31,764 nucleotides of DNA, from contig NC_088303.1 in NCBI RefSeq assembly GCF_032854445.1, positions 24,189,501 through 24,221,264 of the forward strand, written 5' to 3'. Under the pieces are notes generated by a model. It saw only the letters and a list, made by a program, of their open reading frames with translations, was not told the DNA's origin and made no database searches. The stretch comes from Liolophura sinensis. Lineage: Eukaryota > Mollusca > Polyplacophora > Chitonida > Chitonidae. A program made the translations under genes and the position numbers. Numbering within the stretch: position 1 is the first letter of the stretch; every line of letters starts with the position of its first letter. Below, piece after piece: positions 20,577 through 31,764 of this stretch.

Positions 20577-21565
20577 TCAAATTACTGTTTTGCACTTATA
20601 TCATGTTTATCATTAGATCTCCTTATCGTTATTTTGTACCGCTGTCATCAGACTTTCTCAGCAGCACTTTTTTGCAGTTATTGGGGCCTACCGTACATGG
20701 CATTAGATTTTTCACCGTGTTTCCCCCATATCGTGCTTATTATTAGGTTGTCTGAGCACCACTTTTTGTGCACCTCTATCATGGTTATCGTTAAGCTCTC
20801 ACTATTGTGTACCTCTATCGTACTTGTCATTAGAATGTATCGTTCTTACCACTATTTTTCACTGTATTTCGCCCGTATCGTGCTTATCGTTAGGTATTTT
20901 GGGCACTACCTTTTTTTACAACTATATCGATATATAGTCGATACTATATCATTAGATTGTTTCAGCATCAATAATTTGCGCCTATATCGTGCATAATTTT
21001 TAGATTGTTTCAGTTTCACTGTTTTGCACCTACATCGTACTTATCACTAGATTTTTCACTGTATTTCCCCTGTGGTTATCGTTACGTTATCTCAGCATTA
21101 CTGTTTTGCACCTATATCGTGCTTATTATCAGATTGTCTCAGCATCTCTGTTTTGCACCTATATGGTGCTTTTTATTAGATTGTCTCAGTATCACTTTTT
21201 TACACCTACATCATGCTTATCAAAATATTGTCTCAGTATCACTGTTTTGAACTTACATGTATATCGTGCTTATTATTAGATTGTCTCAACATGACTGTTT
21301 TGCACCTGTATTGTGTTGATCATTAAATTGTCTCAGTATCACTGTTTTGGACTTACATGTATATCGTGCTTATTATTACATTGTATCAACATCACTGTTT
21401 TGCACCTATATCGTGCTGATGCATCGTGCTTATTGTCAGATTATCGTGCTGATCAATAGATTGTCTCAGTATCACTGTTTTACACTTACATCTATATCGT
21501 GCATATTATTAGATTGTCTCAACATCACTGTTTTGCACCCATATCGTGCTTATTATTAGATTTTC
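20577..21565. repeat. Irregular 47-53 bp tandem repeat
   Basis: The repeated unit contains TCACTGTTTTGCACCTATAT and CGTGCTTATTATTAGATTGT. Units vary in length and sequence, with the best-kept copies to the right. It lies upstream (5' side) of the lectin gene on the minus strand. Confidence 0.75.
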
Positions 21566-21760
21566 TCAGCTTTCTTAAAACATCTCTTGTACGGTATATG
21601 TCCTTGATTTCTTGGAAAACAAGAATATCCGTATGTCAAGCCTGCATCTGGACATAGCACATGTATAAACGACTTGTCGGTGCAGACTAACATGTTGACA
21701 GGTAAAGATGACGCTTCCCCAGACCAGGAAAGTCCACATTTCAATACGCGCATATACGTG
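21560..21760 (-). CDS. Possible cysteine-rich exon or gene fragment
   Basis: One minus-strand frame holds KCGLSWSGEASS, LVCTDKSF, VLCPDAGLTYGYSC and YKRC before a TAA at 21558-21556. Five spaced cysteines and a well-balanced composition look protein-like. However, I find no in-frame acceptor: the only nearby AG at about 21821 leads into another frame. It may be an exon with a shift, a pseudogene, or chance. It lies downstream of the two-exon unknown gene on the same strand, so it could be a broken 3' part of it. Confidence 0.22.
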
Positions 21761-21814
21761 TGTAATAAAGAAAATTCGGATATTTGTCCCCGGATGTGAA
21801 AGGGAGGCAATTAT

Positions 21815-22580
21815 CAAAGCTATAAGACAGAAGTGTCTTGTGAGATAAATACATGTACGTGCGTTTCTTAATATATCCCTGTCCGACGTTTTCAACCTGT
21901 TGTATTTAATATTTCCGAGATGGGATTCAAATTATGTAACAATCGAGGAGGTTAATTCGTCGAACAGAACAATCCAGCACCATCGCCGCATCTCCAGGTG
22001 GGTTTAAGAAAGCCTGAAAAACTTGCCCGCAATTTTGTTTACACGGTGAGAAAAAGATAATTCGGACGAAAAAGACATCTAAAGGTCTGTTACAAAATTT
22101 GTTCTATGCACTTTACAACGACTGGTGCGGGAGTCGGATTCTTACTCTTACCTTTACTAGTGTAATTGTTTATCATTTTTAAAAATTTTGCGGATCTACA
22201 CAATCACAAAATTTCTCATCACAACCGGTTTGCTAAAAAAAGCTTTGACATTATCACAATAAATGAATATGCTTGAAAAAACGGTACATATTGAAAGGTC
22301 ATAAACATTTAAAGCGAAAAGCAAGGATTCGATAAATGAACCTTGCAGAACACATCATTCCTGGTGCATGAAACACCCTTAGCAACAACGTGTTGTTAAC
22401 GACCAGCCAAATGTAACTAGCAACTTCAAGTTGCCTCCGCACCTCCCCCAACCCTCAACCCGACTCCCCACCCCAACTACAGCTCCTGTTTCAACAAATC
22501 ATGCGAGTCTGAATCATCGCTTTCAATTTATTGGCCAGTGTCGACGTACTAAACTAAACAGGTCTCTGTACTAAAACAAT
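21815..22580. other. Unassigned sequence
   Basis: Between the 47-bp and 75-bp arrays there are only short frames and a C-rich stretch near 22440-22490. Confidence 0.5.
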
Positions 22581-22581
22581 C

Positions 22582-23338
22582 CACGCCGTCAGCACACATA
22601 TATCGGCGCTGCGACACTTGATTCGTAATTTCCCAAAGATACACAGACAAACAGTCCACGCCGTGTGCACATAGATATCCGCGCTGCTACATTTGATACA
22701 TAGTAACACACAGACACACAGACAAACAGTCCACGCCGCCCGCACACAGATATCCGCGCCCCTACACTTGATACATTGTATCACACAGACACACAGACAA
22801 ACAGTCCACCCCGTCCGCACACAGATATCCGCGCCCCTACACTTGATACATTGTATCACACAGACACACAGACAAACAGTCCACGCCGTCAGCACACAGA
22901 TATCCGCGCTCCTACACTTGATACATTGTATCACACAGACACACAGACAAACAGTCCACCCCGTCCGCACACAGATATCCGCGCCCCTACACTTGATACA
23001 TTGTATCACACAGACACACAGACAAACAGTCCACGCCGTCCGCACACAGATATCCGCGCCCTTACACTTGATACATTGTATCACACAGACACACAGACAA
23101 ACAGTCCACGCCGTCCGCACACAGATATCCGCGCTCCTACACTTGATACATTGTATCACAGACACACAGACAAACAGTCCACGCCGTCCGCACACAGATA
23201 TCCGCGCTCCTACACTTGATACATTGTATCACACAGACACACAGACAAACAGTCCACGCCGTCCGCACACAGATATCCGCGCCCCTACACTTGATACATT
23301 GTATCACACAGACACACAGACAAACAGTCCACGCCGTG
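22582..23338. repeat. 75-bp satellite, family 1 (about 10 units)
   Basis: Units run ACAGACAAACAGTCCACGCC, then GTCCGCACACAGATATCCGC, then the TACACTTGATACATTGTATC part. All carry GATATC. Units at the left end are degenerate, and the right end stops in a palindrome at 23324-23344. A 75-bp unit keeps frames open, which explains the apparent 213- and 225-codon frames here. Confidence 0.85.
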
Positions 23339-23758
23339 GACTGTCATTCATTTATTGTTATTCAGTGTGAAGGATTTTGTTGGGTTTGTAGATACCGGCT
23401 TTCAAGCCATTCGACATTTGTCATTTGTACTGCATTTCATGTACTCAGCACTTTGTGAGCTTGGGTTTCGCCACTTACCACTTTTGGGGACGTTATTTTG
23501 GAGCTTGTATCGCTCATTAGAGACAATGAATGTGCCATTCGGTCATTTTATAACAGTTTACCCTGAAAGTGACTTTGGGTATATTTCCGAGGAAATATAC
23601 ATCGAAAGCTCGGCTTCACGGACGCTATTGCCTTAGAAATTACACATTTACAGGCAATTGGGGAATAAACCACTTATCGGACTATCATCCGTGGATTCTA
23701 TATTTACGTGGACTGACTCGCCTTTGGAAGCTGGAATATTCCATCCGGATTTGGACGT

Positions 23759-23916
<158 letters not shown>

Positions 23917-23979
23917 AATTATTTGTAATTATCGCCGATCTGAGAGGTACACAAACCAGTTGTTTACCCTTACAAAGAT

Positions 23980-25470
23980 GCACAGACAAAGTAAACGCCG
24001 TCAGCACATAGATCTCTGCGCTACTACACTTGATTCATACTATCACACAGACACACAGACAAACAGTCCACGCCGTCAGCACATAGATCTCTGCGCTACT
24101 ACACTTGATCCATACTATCACACAGACACACAAACAGTCCACCCTGTCCGCACATAGATCTCTGCGTGGCTACACTTGATTCATACTATCACACAGACAC
24201 ACAGACAAACAGTCCACGCCGTCAGCACATAGATCTCTGCGCTACTACACTTGATCCATACTATCACACAGACACACAGACAAACAGTCCACCCTGTCCG
24301 CACATAGATCTCTGCGTGGCTACACTTGATTCATACTATCACACAGACACACAGACAAACAGTCCACGCCGTCAGCACATAGATCTCTGCGCTACTACAC
24401 TTGATCCATACTATCACACAGACACACAGACAAACAGTCCACCCTGTCCGCACATAGATCTCTGCGTGGCTACACTTGATTCATACTATCACACAGACAC
24501 ACAGACAAACAGTCCACGCCGTCAGCACATAGATCTCTGCGCTACTACACTTGATCCATACTATCACACAGACAAACAGTCCACCCTGTCCGCACATAGA
24601 TCTCTGCGTGGCTACACTTGATACATAGTATCACACAGACAAACGGACCACGCCGTCCGCACATAAATCTCTGCGTGGCTACACTTGATTCATACTATCA
24701 CACAGACACACAGACAAACAGTCCACGCCGTCAGCACATAGATCTCTGCGCTACTACACTTGATCCATACTATCACACAGACACACAGACAAACAGTCCA
24801 CCCTGTCCGCACATAGATCTCTGCGTGGCTACACTTGATTCATACTATCACACAGACACACAGACAAACAGTCCACGCCGTCAGCACATAGATCTCTGCG
24901 CTACTACACTTGATCCATACTATCACACAGACAAACAGTCCACCCTGTCCGCACATAGATCTCTGCGTGGCTACACTTGATACATAGTATCACACAGACA
25001 AACGGACCACGCCGTCCGCACATAAATCTCTGCGTGGCTACACTTGATACATACTACCACACAGACAAACAGTCCACCCTGTCCGCACATAGATCTCTGC
25101 GTGGCTACACTTGATACATACTATCACACAGACACACAGACAAACAGTCCACGCCGTCAGCACATAGATCTCTGCGCTACTACACTTGATTGATAATATC
25201 ACAAAGATACACAGAAAAACAGTCTGCGCAGTAAGCACACAGATCCCCGCGCTGCTACGCTTGATTTATGATATGACACAGGTAGACAGACAGTCTACGC
25301 CGTCAACATAGATCTCCGCGCTGCACTTGATACATGATATCACAAATATTTACAAACAGTCCACGAGGTCAACACTTAGATGTCACAAAAGCACATATAT
25401 GTCCTCACAGCTACGTTTGATACATGATATCACAAATATATACAGACAAACAGTCTATGCCGTCAGCGCA
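23980..25470. repeat. 75-bp satellite, family 2, with higher-order structure (about 20 units)
   Basis: Units share the ACAGACAAACAGTCCAC start and ACACTTGAT of family 1, but carry AGATCT in place of GATATC. Two versions alternate (GCGCTACTACAC and GCGTGGCTACAC), giving a 150-bp dimer. A longer block around CAAACGGACCACGCCG recurs at an offset of 359 bp. Units decay toward the right, and the array ends at the splice donor at 25473. Confidence 0.85.
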
Positions 25471-25473
25471 TAC

Positions 25474-25769
25474 TTCGGTCAAACTGATGTAGACCTGGTC
25501 ACAACCTTCGATGTCACAGTTACATCTGAACATCACTTGCTTTAACCACTTCGGCTTGACCGTACGCATTAGGTTTTCCTGTAGCACCGAACATTCCACC
25601 ATGCGATGGCAGGTCCCGGGCTCTCCACCAACGTACACTCTGAGCAGACCAACACTGAACCAACCAGTCAGAACGAAGCTTATATTTCCGGTGTGATGTT
25701 GTCCAATCATGAAACTCGGTTCTACGTCCCACTCCACCTGAACAAAGGTATCCCGCACCGTGAAGGCAT
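25474..25769 (-). CDS. Exon of an unrecognised secreted-type protein
   Basis: The acceptor TTACATTTCAG|ATGCC opens a 296-nt frame (about 98 residues) up to a donor GAA|GTATGC. Motifs are VQVEWDVEPSF, GNISFVLTGWFSVG, LRVYVGGEPGTC, VEC and FRCNCDIEGCDQVYISL. Paired cysteines and alternating hydrophobic residues suggest a disulfide-bonded beta-sandwich. A distant F5/8- or F-type-lectin-like fold is conceivable but unproven. CNC followed by D-x-[IV]-x-[LI] recurs in the exon at 29615, as if one module of about 128 residues were repeated. The 75-bp satellite begins directly at the donor. Confidence 0.5.
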
Positions 25770-25774
25770 CTGAA

Positions 25775-26830
25775 ATGTAACATCTAGATGGTGTTTACAT
25801 CCTTTTTTTCGCAGCTGGTTGAAATTTGGTAGCAATATTCTCGGGGATATTATCTTTAGAGTTTTTAAAGACTGTTATTCTAGGTCACTTAGTTTGGCGG
25901 TCATATTGGATTTCGAGGAAAACTTTTAAACATCTTCTTCTCAAGAACCAATGCACAGCGAGTAGTCAAGTGTTAAAGAGGGTGTGTATCTTGAAATACC
26001 AGTACCGCTGTGTTGCTTAAGTAAGGTTTATCGCCTGAAGTGTTCGATCGCGGTTATACACCTGGTAAGTGGTTACATAATAGACCCAGGACTTTAACCT
26101 GAGGTGTATTATGTTACTGCTCATTAGGGTGTAAACCACAAACGAATGGCGACAACCTACTTACATAATGACGTTATTGTCCCGTTGAGATTGCTTTATT
26201 TTATTTCAGGTAAATTGGACTGAAACCCGAAAAAGTGTGTGTTTTGAAATAATTTTGGAAGGCCACGTGACCGGAAACCATTGCTGCTGTGAACCTGAAA
26301 ATTGATGACCAGGTATATCAACTACTTCTCTTTGTTTTAGTCTGTCTTGCTACCAGGGATCGTTTTGACCTAAAATGCGTTTAAAAATTTGCTATATTCA
26401 GTGACACGTTACATCAGCTGTGAGCCAAAATAATTTGTTGTGTGCATAAATACAAACATTTTAGAGCTTCAGAAAATGTATACAATTTTTTCCACCCCTA
26501 AAGGCATATGTTACATACATTCACGTTGATAGCTAGGACGGACGTACCCTTTCTATTAATAGCGTTTACCTTCCGTGACATGTTACTGCATGTACGCCAT
26601 CTTTAACCGTCATATTGTCTCGCCAGCAGGTTGCTATGGCCGCAGCCAGCCTACAACTACATTGTCTAACCTTCCACCATTCAACACACTTAAGCTCTGT
26701 CCTTCACGGAAGACATGAACAAAATTATATTTCTTGGCTACTTGACGCTATATTTACGCATAAAACACCGACATGTAGATATTTCAACGTCCTGACTTTT
26801 TTAATATAATTCATGTGAAATGAAATTTAT
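25775..26830. other. Unassigned intronic sequence
   Basis: Lies between the two exons of the unknown gene. No repeat or coding signal was recognised. Confidence 0.5.
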
Positions 26831-26835
26831 TAACT

Positions 26836-27095
26836 AGAGCCTTTCATACAACCAACAAGAGCCGTTCATACAACCAACAAGAGCCGTTCATACAACCAAC
26901 AAGAGCCGTTCATATAGCCAACAGGAGTCTTTAATAACTCAGCAAGAGCTTTTGTACAACTAATAATGTATTTCCATGCAACCAATACAGGCAATTTATA
27001 TAGCTAACAAGAGCCCTCCCTACAGATAACAACAGCCCTTCAAACAGCTAATAGGAGCCCTTCACCCACACCCAAAGCCTTTCATACAGCCACAA
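26836..27095. repeat. 22-bp tandem repeat
   Basis: The unit is AGAGCCGTTCATACAACCAA plus CA. The first four copies are clean and later copies are increasingly diverged. Confidence 0.75.
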
Positions 27096-27404
27096 CGTAT
27101 CTCAATGACCAGCCTGAAAATAAATGAGAAAAATCCGACCTCTTGCCAATTTGACCCTGTTAAGATTTTACTCTAGCACTTTATACAAATGCTTAATTAG
27201 TAATGAACGAAATGGACGCCTCCCCTAATACCACGGCTTAAATCCATTATCACAGAAAAGGTTTAAACACGGTGAGCAAATTATTTGGGTGAGTCGGGTT
27301 AAGTTGTATACGAACCTGTAGTTAGTAGGGAACAGGTCATATTATTCTCGTCCTCCTCAAACAGTGGTAGATGCTCTGTCATCTGTAAGTCTTCAAGCTT
27401 CGTC

Positions 27405-27965
27405 TTAATTCTGACAATACCTATATGACACGTACATGGAGTTTCAGGTGAACAAGGTAATAGCGCCAGGGGATCTATTTCACTATTCTGGCCATACCTA
27501 CAAGACACGTTCATGAAGTTTCAGGTGAACAAGGTGATACCACTAGGATATCTATTTCACAATTCTGACCATACCTATATGACACGTTCATGGAGTTTCA
27601 GGTGAACAAGGTAATAGCGCCAGGGGATCTATTTCACAATTCTGATCATGCCTACAAGACACGTACATGGAGTTTCAGGTGAACAAGGTAATAGCACCAG
27701 GAAATCTATTTCACAATTCTGACCATACCTAGAAGACACCTTCATGGAGTTTCAGGTAAACAAGGTAATAGCGCCAGGGGATCTATTTCACTATTCTGGC
27801 CATACCTACAAGACACGTACATGGAGTTTCAGGTGAACAAGGTGATACCACTAGGATATCTATTTCACAATACAGTTAGGTGAACACGGTAATAACACCT
27901 GGTGATCTATTTCACGGTTCTGACCATACCTACAAGACACGTTCGCGCAGTTTCAGGAGAACAAG
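27405..27965. repeat. 77-bp tandem repeat (about 7 units)
   Basis: Units contain CATACCTACAAGACACGTTC, GAGTTTCAGGTGAACAAGGT and GGGATCTATTTCACAATTCT. It lies in the intron between the two exons of the unknown gene. One unit is shortened near 27870. Confidence 0.8.
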
Positions 27966-28151
27966 GTGATAGCACGAGGGCATCTGTTTTAATTTGTATG
28001 GCATCCGCATTGCTTGAACCCAAAAAACGGTCCGTTTAGAAAATGACGTCACTATCTGTGAATTTATAATTAGATGTGAAGAGGGATAAGAGTTTATTCC
28101 AGCGTTGGAGTGCTGTTTGCACATCACAGTATACCATGTTTTAGTCCTACA

Positions 28152-28284
28152 TGGCCTCCGTGGCATAGTGGTTAGAGGGATTTTCCCCGGGCTTTTCCCG
28201 GTTTCCTGCCACCATAATGTTGGCCGCCGTCGTATAATTGAAGAGTAAAGTACGGCGTAAAGCTCAAATCAAGAAAATAAATAC
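28152..28284 (+). mobile_element. SINE with internal deletion
   Basis: The plus strand starts TGGCCTCCGTGGCATAGTGG (box A region) and jumps after GTTAGAGG straight to the body CCCGGGCTTTTCCCGGTTTC, then to a GTACGGCGTAAAG tail and AAATAAATA. Box B and the adjoining 60 to 80 bases are missing. Confidence 0.65.
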
Positions 28285-28351
28285 ATGTATATACATACTT
28301 TCTTCGTGTACAAAAAATGTCTTCATCTTAAATTTCCGTAGGATGTTCCGT

Positions 28352-29405
28352 AATGTGAAGTGTAGAGTGGTTGAGATCTGGTTATTGTGAAATGTGGAGT
28401 GGTTGAGTTGTGGGTATTGTGAAGTGTCGAATGTGTGAGTTGTGGGTATTGGGAAGTGCGGAGTTGTTGAGTTGTGGGTATTATGAGGTGTGGAGTGACT
28501 CAGTTGTGGGTATTTTGAAATGTGGAGTGGTTGAGTTGTGAGTATTGGAAAGTGTGGAATGTGTGAGTTGCGGGTATTGTGAAGTGTTGAGTTGTCGAGT
28601 TGTGGTTATTATGAAGTGTGGAGTGCCTCTGTTGTGGGTATTGACGAATGTGGAACGGTTAAGTTGTGGGTATTGGGAAGTGTCGAATGTGTGAGTTGTG
28701 GGTATTGGGAAGTGTGGAGTGGTTGAGTTGTGGGTATTGTGAAGTGTGGAGTGGTCTACTTGTGGGTATTGAGAAATGTAAAGTGGTTGAGTTGTGGGTA
28801 TTGTGAAGTGTGGAGGGGTTGAGTTGTGGGTATTGTGAAATGGACGAGTTGTGGGTATTGTGGAATTTGAAGTGGTTGAGTTGTGGGTATTGGTAAGTGT
28901 CGAATGTGTGAGTTGTGAGTATTGGGAAGTGTCGAATGTGTGAGTTGTCGGTATTGGGAAGTGTCGAATGTGCGAGTTGTGGGTATTGGAAAGTGTCGAA
29001 TGTGTGAGTTGTGGGTATTTTGAAGTGCCGAATGTACGAGTTGTGAGTATTGGGAAGTGTCGAATGGCGAGTTGTGGGTATTGGAAAGTGTCGAATGTGT
29101 GAGTTGTGGGTATTTTGAAGTGCCGAATGTGCGAGTTGTGGGTATTGGAAATTGTCGAATGTGCGAGTTGTGAGTGTTGGAAAGTGTCGAATGTGCGAGT
29201 TGTGGGTATTGGAAAGTGTCGAATGTGTTAGTTGTGGGTATTGGGAAGTGTGGAATGTGTGAGTTGTGGGTATTGGAAAGTGTCGAATGTGTGAGTTGTG
29301 GGTATTGGCATGTGTCGAATGTGTAAGTTGCGGGTATTGGGAAGTGTCGAATGCGTGAGTTGTGGGTATTGGAAAGTGTCGAATGGGTGAGTTGTGGATA
29401 TTTGA
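28352..29405. repeat. 32-bp tandem repeat (about 33 units)
   Basis: The unit reads GTGGGTATTGGGAAGTGTCG then AATGTGTGAGTT. Every three units return to the same frame, so the minus strand stays open from 29529 to 28756. It starts about 45 bp after the splice donor of the exon at 29451. Confidence 0.85.
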
Positions 29406-29450
29406 AATGTTTTAGTATTATACACTGTGCCCTGATTCTTTTTAGGCTAC

Positions 29451-29615
29451 GCCCAATATACAGTTCAAATTTCAAACATGTCAAAGAGTTGAGGACTTTA
29501 CCGTCAAGGTACATGTTCCAAAACATCAAGCCGTCCGCTGTTGCTTTAAGCCATAATTTGATGTCGTCTATGACACAGTTGCAGTTGGTACTTGAATCGG
29601 TTGCATTATAGCCAC
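29451..29615 (-). CDS. Exon of an unrecognised cysteine-containing protein
   Basis: The acceptor CAATAAACAG|GTGGC opens a phase-1 frame of 165 nt that can end at GGGC|GTAGCC, also phase 1. The donor is weak; T|GTATAT a few bases earlier is an alternative. Visible features are CNCVIDDIKLWL, then GLMFWNMYLDGKVLNS, LTC and ELYIG. The frame stays open past the donor only because the following 32-bp repeats contain few stops. It joins in frame to the exon at 25769. I do not recognise the family. The Cys-rich, beta-strand-like pattern suggests an extracellular domain. Confidence 0.45.
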
Positions 29616-29650
29616 CTGTTTATTGAAAACAAAACGCAAATTTTCACAAC

Positions 29651-29705
29651 TATTATTATTATTGTTATTGTTGTTATTGTTATTATTATTATTATTATTA
29701 TTATT
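29651..29705. repeat. ATT/GTT microsatellite
   Basis: ATT triplets with some GTT. It lies about 36 bp upstream of the acceptor for the exon at 29615, in the presumed intron. Confidence 0.9.
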
Positions 29706-29709
29706 AAAA

Positions 29710-30480
29710 ATGTTGGCGCGTGCCACTCTCAACTTTTCATAGCTATTGAAGCCGACTGAAGTTTAAAGACAGACTGCCAATGATAAAGGGTACTTATTGC
29801 GTACTGGCTGGAGGAGGTGTGTCCACCTGTCGTGATTGACAGGTTGTTAAACAATACGTTAATGTCTGTGCCGTAGCAGCAAAAAATTTTGTCGTTCTGT
29901 CCGTTGGTTGATCGGTTGGTCAGTTGAACACGGTCTTTTAACATGAGCCATTCATTTAACCCGGGTCCTCACTGCAAGACTACTCCAAAAACAGTGCACG
30001 GTCGACTCCTTCAGAAATTCGCGGAGCAATTCGGCATAAATCGCACAGAAGAGAGCATATTGGTACTGGCAATCATCTATGGATAGAGAATGAATGAATG
30101 TCCTACGACTGAATTACTTATATACCGCCAACTTCCTAAAATTCCAACGATGAACTTGTAAATACTGATAATATTTAGCACCGGGAACGTACACAAATCG
30201 TAACATACTCGGGCAAACTCGCAGAAATCTCGACTGAAAGGAGGAAAACTCCTAAGATTTCAGACTGCACCCCCGGGACAAGTCAGAGCCAGCCCGGCAC
30301 TCAGGATCAACAGAAGGATGACTAAATTGTTGGTGGAGTTTTATGAGGATTTTCTACTTCTCTTCTGGGTTCATATCTGCATCCATTAAGAGGATTTCTG
30401 ACTGGGAGCAGCAGCAGCGCTATGTGGCCCAAATGAGGTGTACTGGGATCAATTGATTGAACGTGTTAACCTGATTATCA
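29710..30480. other. Unassigned sequence
   Basis: Upstream of the exon at 29615. If the gene has a signal-peptide exon it should lie here or further right, but I could not find one. Confidence 0.45.
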
Positions 30481-30486
30481 CTGAGG

Positions 30487-31237
30487 TCAAGAACTGTACC
30501 AGATCTCTTGAGTGAGGTTTTTTCTCCGGGATACTGGGTTGTCAGAAACTTGGACTGATGTAGGGTCAGCACGATGTGGACAATCTTTCGCCCAATGGAA
30601 GACAGACTGGCATATTGTACATTTGGTTCGTTTACCAAAACGATTTCAAGGATTGGTTCCTCTAGGGTTGGTAAAATTATTGCTGGATGTCTTTGCAGGG
30701 TTCCCTTGATTAGATTTTTGTAGGAAATCCCTTCTAGTGAAAAATACTTCTTCTTGAATAGCACTGGCTCTGCCCACAGAGGATAAAAAAGCCGTCTGTT
30801 GATCAGTAAAAGTTCGTTTTAGCGCTAACTTCATGGGTGTGAATTTTAAATTCGATGATGCAGCAAGAGCTGGCTGTCTCTCCTGTGCGGTTAAACTTGC
30901 CGAGTCGGGGTGTTTAAAGGCTAAGACCGCTTCAGGCAAGTTCATTTTGTACTTTTTACACTGAGTGTAACGATGCTCAGATTCAAGGACCAAGTCCGCC
31001 ATTTTGACTCCGGGGAGTTCCCGGAATGAATCGAAATTCGTGTAAGACTCAAAGGCCAGAACTTCGGTTTCTTTCCAAAACAACTCATCAAGCGCGTTCA
31101 ACAGAATGTCCATACCGCCATCTTTGTTTAACTCCGCCACGTGTGTCTCCAGAGCTCTAGAGCGGGCCTGGCCGGTCAGCGTTAGAGTAACAGCCAATAC
31201 TTGACGCTTCTTTTCTAGGTCTGTGACGAACCGCCAG
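30487..31237 (-). pseudogene. gag-like retroelement relic with CCHC zinc knuckle
   Basis: The frame runs from about 31237 with IWRFVTDLEKKRQVLAVTLT, LTGQARSRALE, DLVLESEHRYTQCKKYKM and NLPEAVLAFKHPDSASLTA to a TGA at 30648-30646. It then continues in the same frame to a C-x2-C-x4-H-x4-C knuckle (30621-30580) and a final TGA at 30489-30487. A gag-like protein of this type recurs in aquatic invertebrate and fish genomes. It is unrelated in sequence to the gag at 9282-8733. The internal TGA and the absence of a pol region show a dead fragment. The frame upstream closes at a TAA near 31250. Confidence 0.65.
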
Positions 31238-31465
31238 ATCTGTATTTCGTTTTACCGGACCACGTCCAGGGCCCACCACAGGCGGATTCTTGCAGTTCTG
31301 TGCCATCTTGCACGCTCTGCTATCACTAATACAACACGAGCGTACTCAATCATTGTCTCAACAATCACGTTTTCATTCACCATCTATTGCTCCTTGACGC
31401 AAAGCACCTCTGAGACAGGAAAGCTCCACATCACCTTACATGCATACATACAATGCACATTTAGA

Positions 31466-31655
31466 AACTCGTGTAATGAAATTGACCTAAATTCATGTAA
31501 TCAACCTAGACTAGCGTAATGAATCGACCTAGACTCGTGCAATGGAATCGTACTAGATTCGTGTAATGAAATCGTACTAGACTCGTGTAATGTAACTAGA
31601 CTCGGCCTCCCTCGAATCATTCCCGTAACGAAATCGTACTAAACTCGTGCAATTC
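31466..31655. repeat. About 24-bp tandem repeat
   Basis: Repeats of the type CTAGACTCGTGTAATGAAAT plus CGTA. Some units are shortened, and the array is interrupted near 31600. Confidence 0.75.
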
Positions 31656-31764
31656 TCGTACTGTGCCGTGCTGTGGTTGTGAAAGAACTGAAAACGATAA
31701 ATCCAATTGGCTAACAGCAACAATTACGTTAAAAGGCAGGTTTTACCCTACAAACCTAGGCCTC

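Noticed and set aside
27299-27514. 71-codon minus-strand frame ending at an ACAG|GTTCGT donor
   Set aside because: Most of it is the 77-bp repeat. The unique end is too short and lacks a clear acceptor.
28756-29529. 257-codon minus-strand frame
   Set aside because: Only the first part, upstream of about 29451, looks like an exon. The rest is the 32-bp repeat read through.

Overview
This is nuclear DNA from an animal, most likely a mollusc or another lophotrochozoan. The evidence is intron-rich genes with GT/AG splice sites, tRNA-derived SINE fragments of a type I associate with molluscan genomes, many minisatellites, retroelement relics, and exons for an H-type lectin, a family well known from snails. 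I see no bacterial operon, CRISPR array or rRNA gene. Long open frames are rare, and most of the longest lie inside tandem repeats, so the real genes were found by pairing short open stretches with splice sites.

Genes. All recognised exons are on the minus strand. (1) A complete-looking secreted H-type lectin gene spans 19684 to 13951 in three exons: signal peptide plus coiled coil, a 33-nt exon, and the H-type lectin domain with the stop codon, about 222 residues. (2) A related gene starts at 1802 and leaves the window at the left edge (exons 1802-1595, 820-788, 433-308). It has the same design of signal peptide, 33-nt exon and coiled coil, and its lectin exon would lie outside. (3) Between them, 4408-4116, is a decayed copy of the lectin exon with a damaged splice acceptor and a frameshift. 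Every internal junction in this family is phase 1, so the exons form interchangeable modules. (4) A different, unrecognised cysteine-containing gene has two supported exons at 29615-29451 and 25769-25474.

Mobile DNA. A broken Ty3/gypsy-type element (about 9282 to 6620, minus strand) keeps gag, protease, RNase H and integrase pieces but lacks most of the reverse transcriptase. A second, unrelated gag-like relic with a CCHC zinc knuckle sits at 31237-30487. At least seven fragments of one tRNA-derived SINE family, two or three other SINE-like insertions, and a 384-bp element with terminal inverted repeats (9796-10179) are scattered through the introns and intergenic DNA.

Tandem repeats dominate the right half: 15-bp (14.5-15.4 kb), about 47-bp (20.6-21.6 kb), two related 75-bp arrays (22.6-25.5 kb, split by TA and TG microsatellites), 22-bp (26.8-27.1 kb), 77-bp (27.4-28.0 kb), 32-bp (28.35-29.4 kb) and about 24-bp (31.5-31.65 kb). 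Several arrays begin at or just after a predicted splice donor. The rest is unassigned intergenic or intronic sequence.
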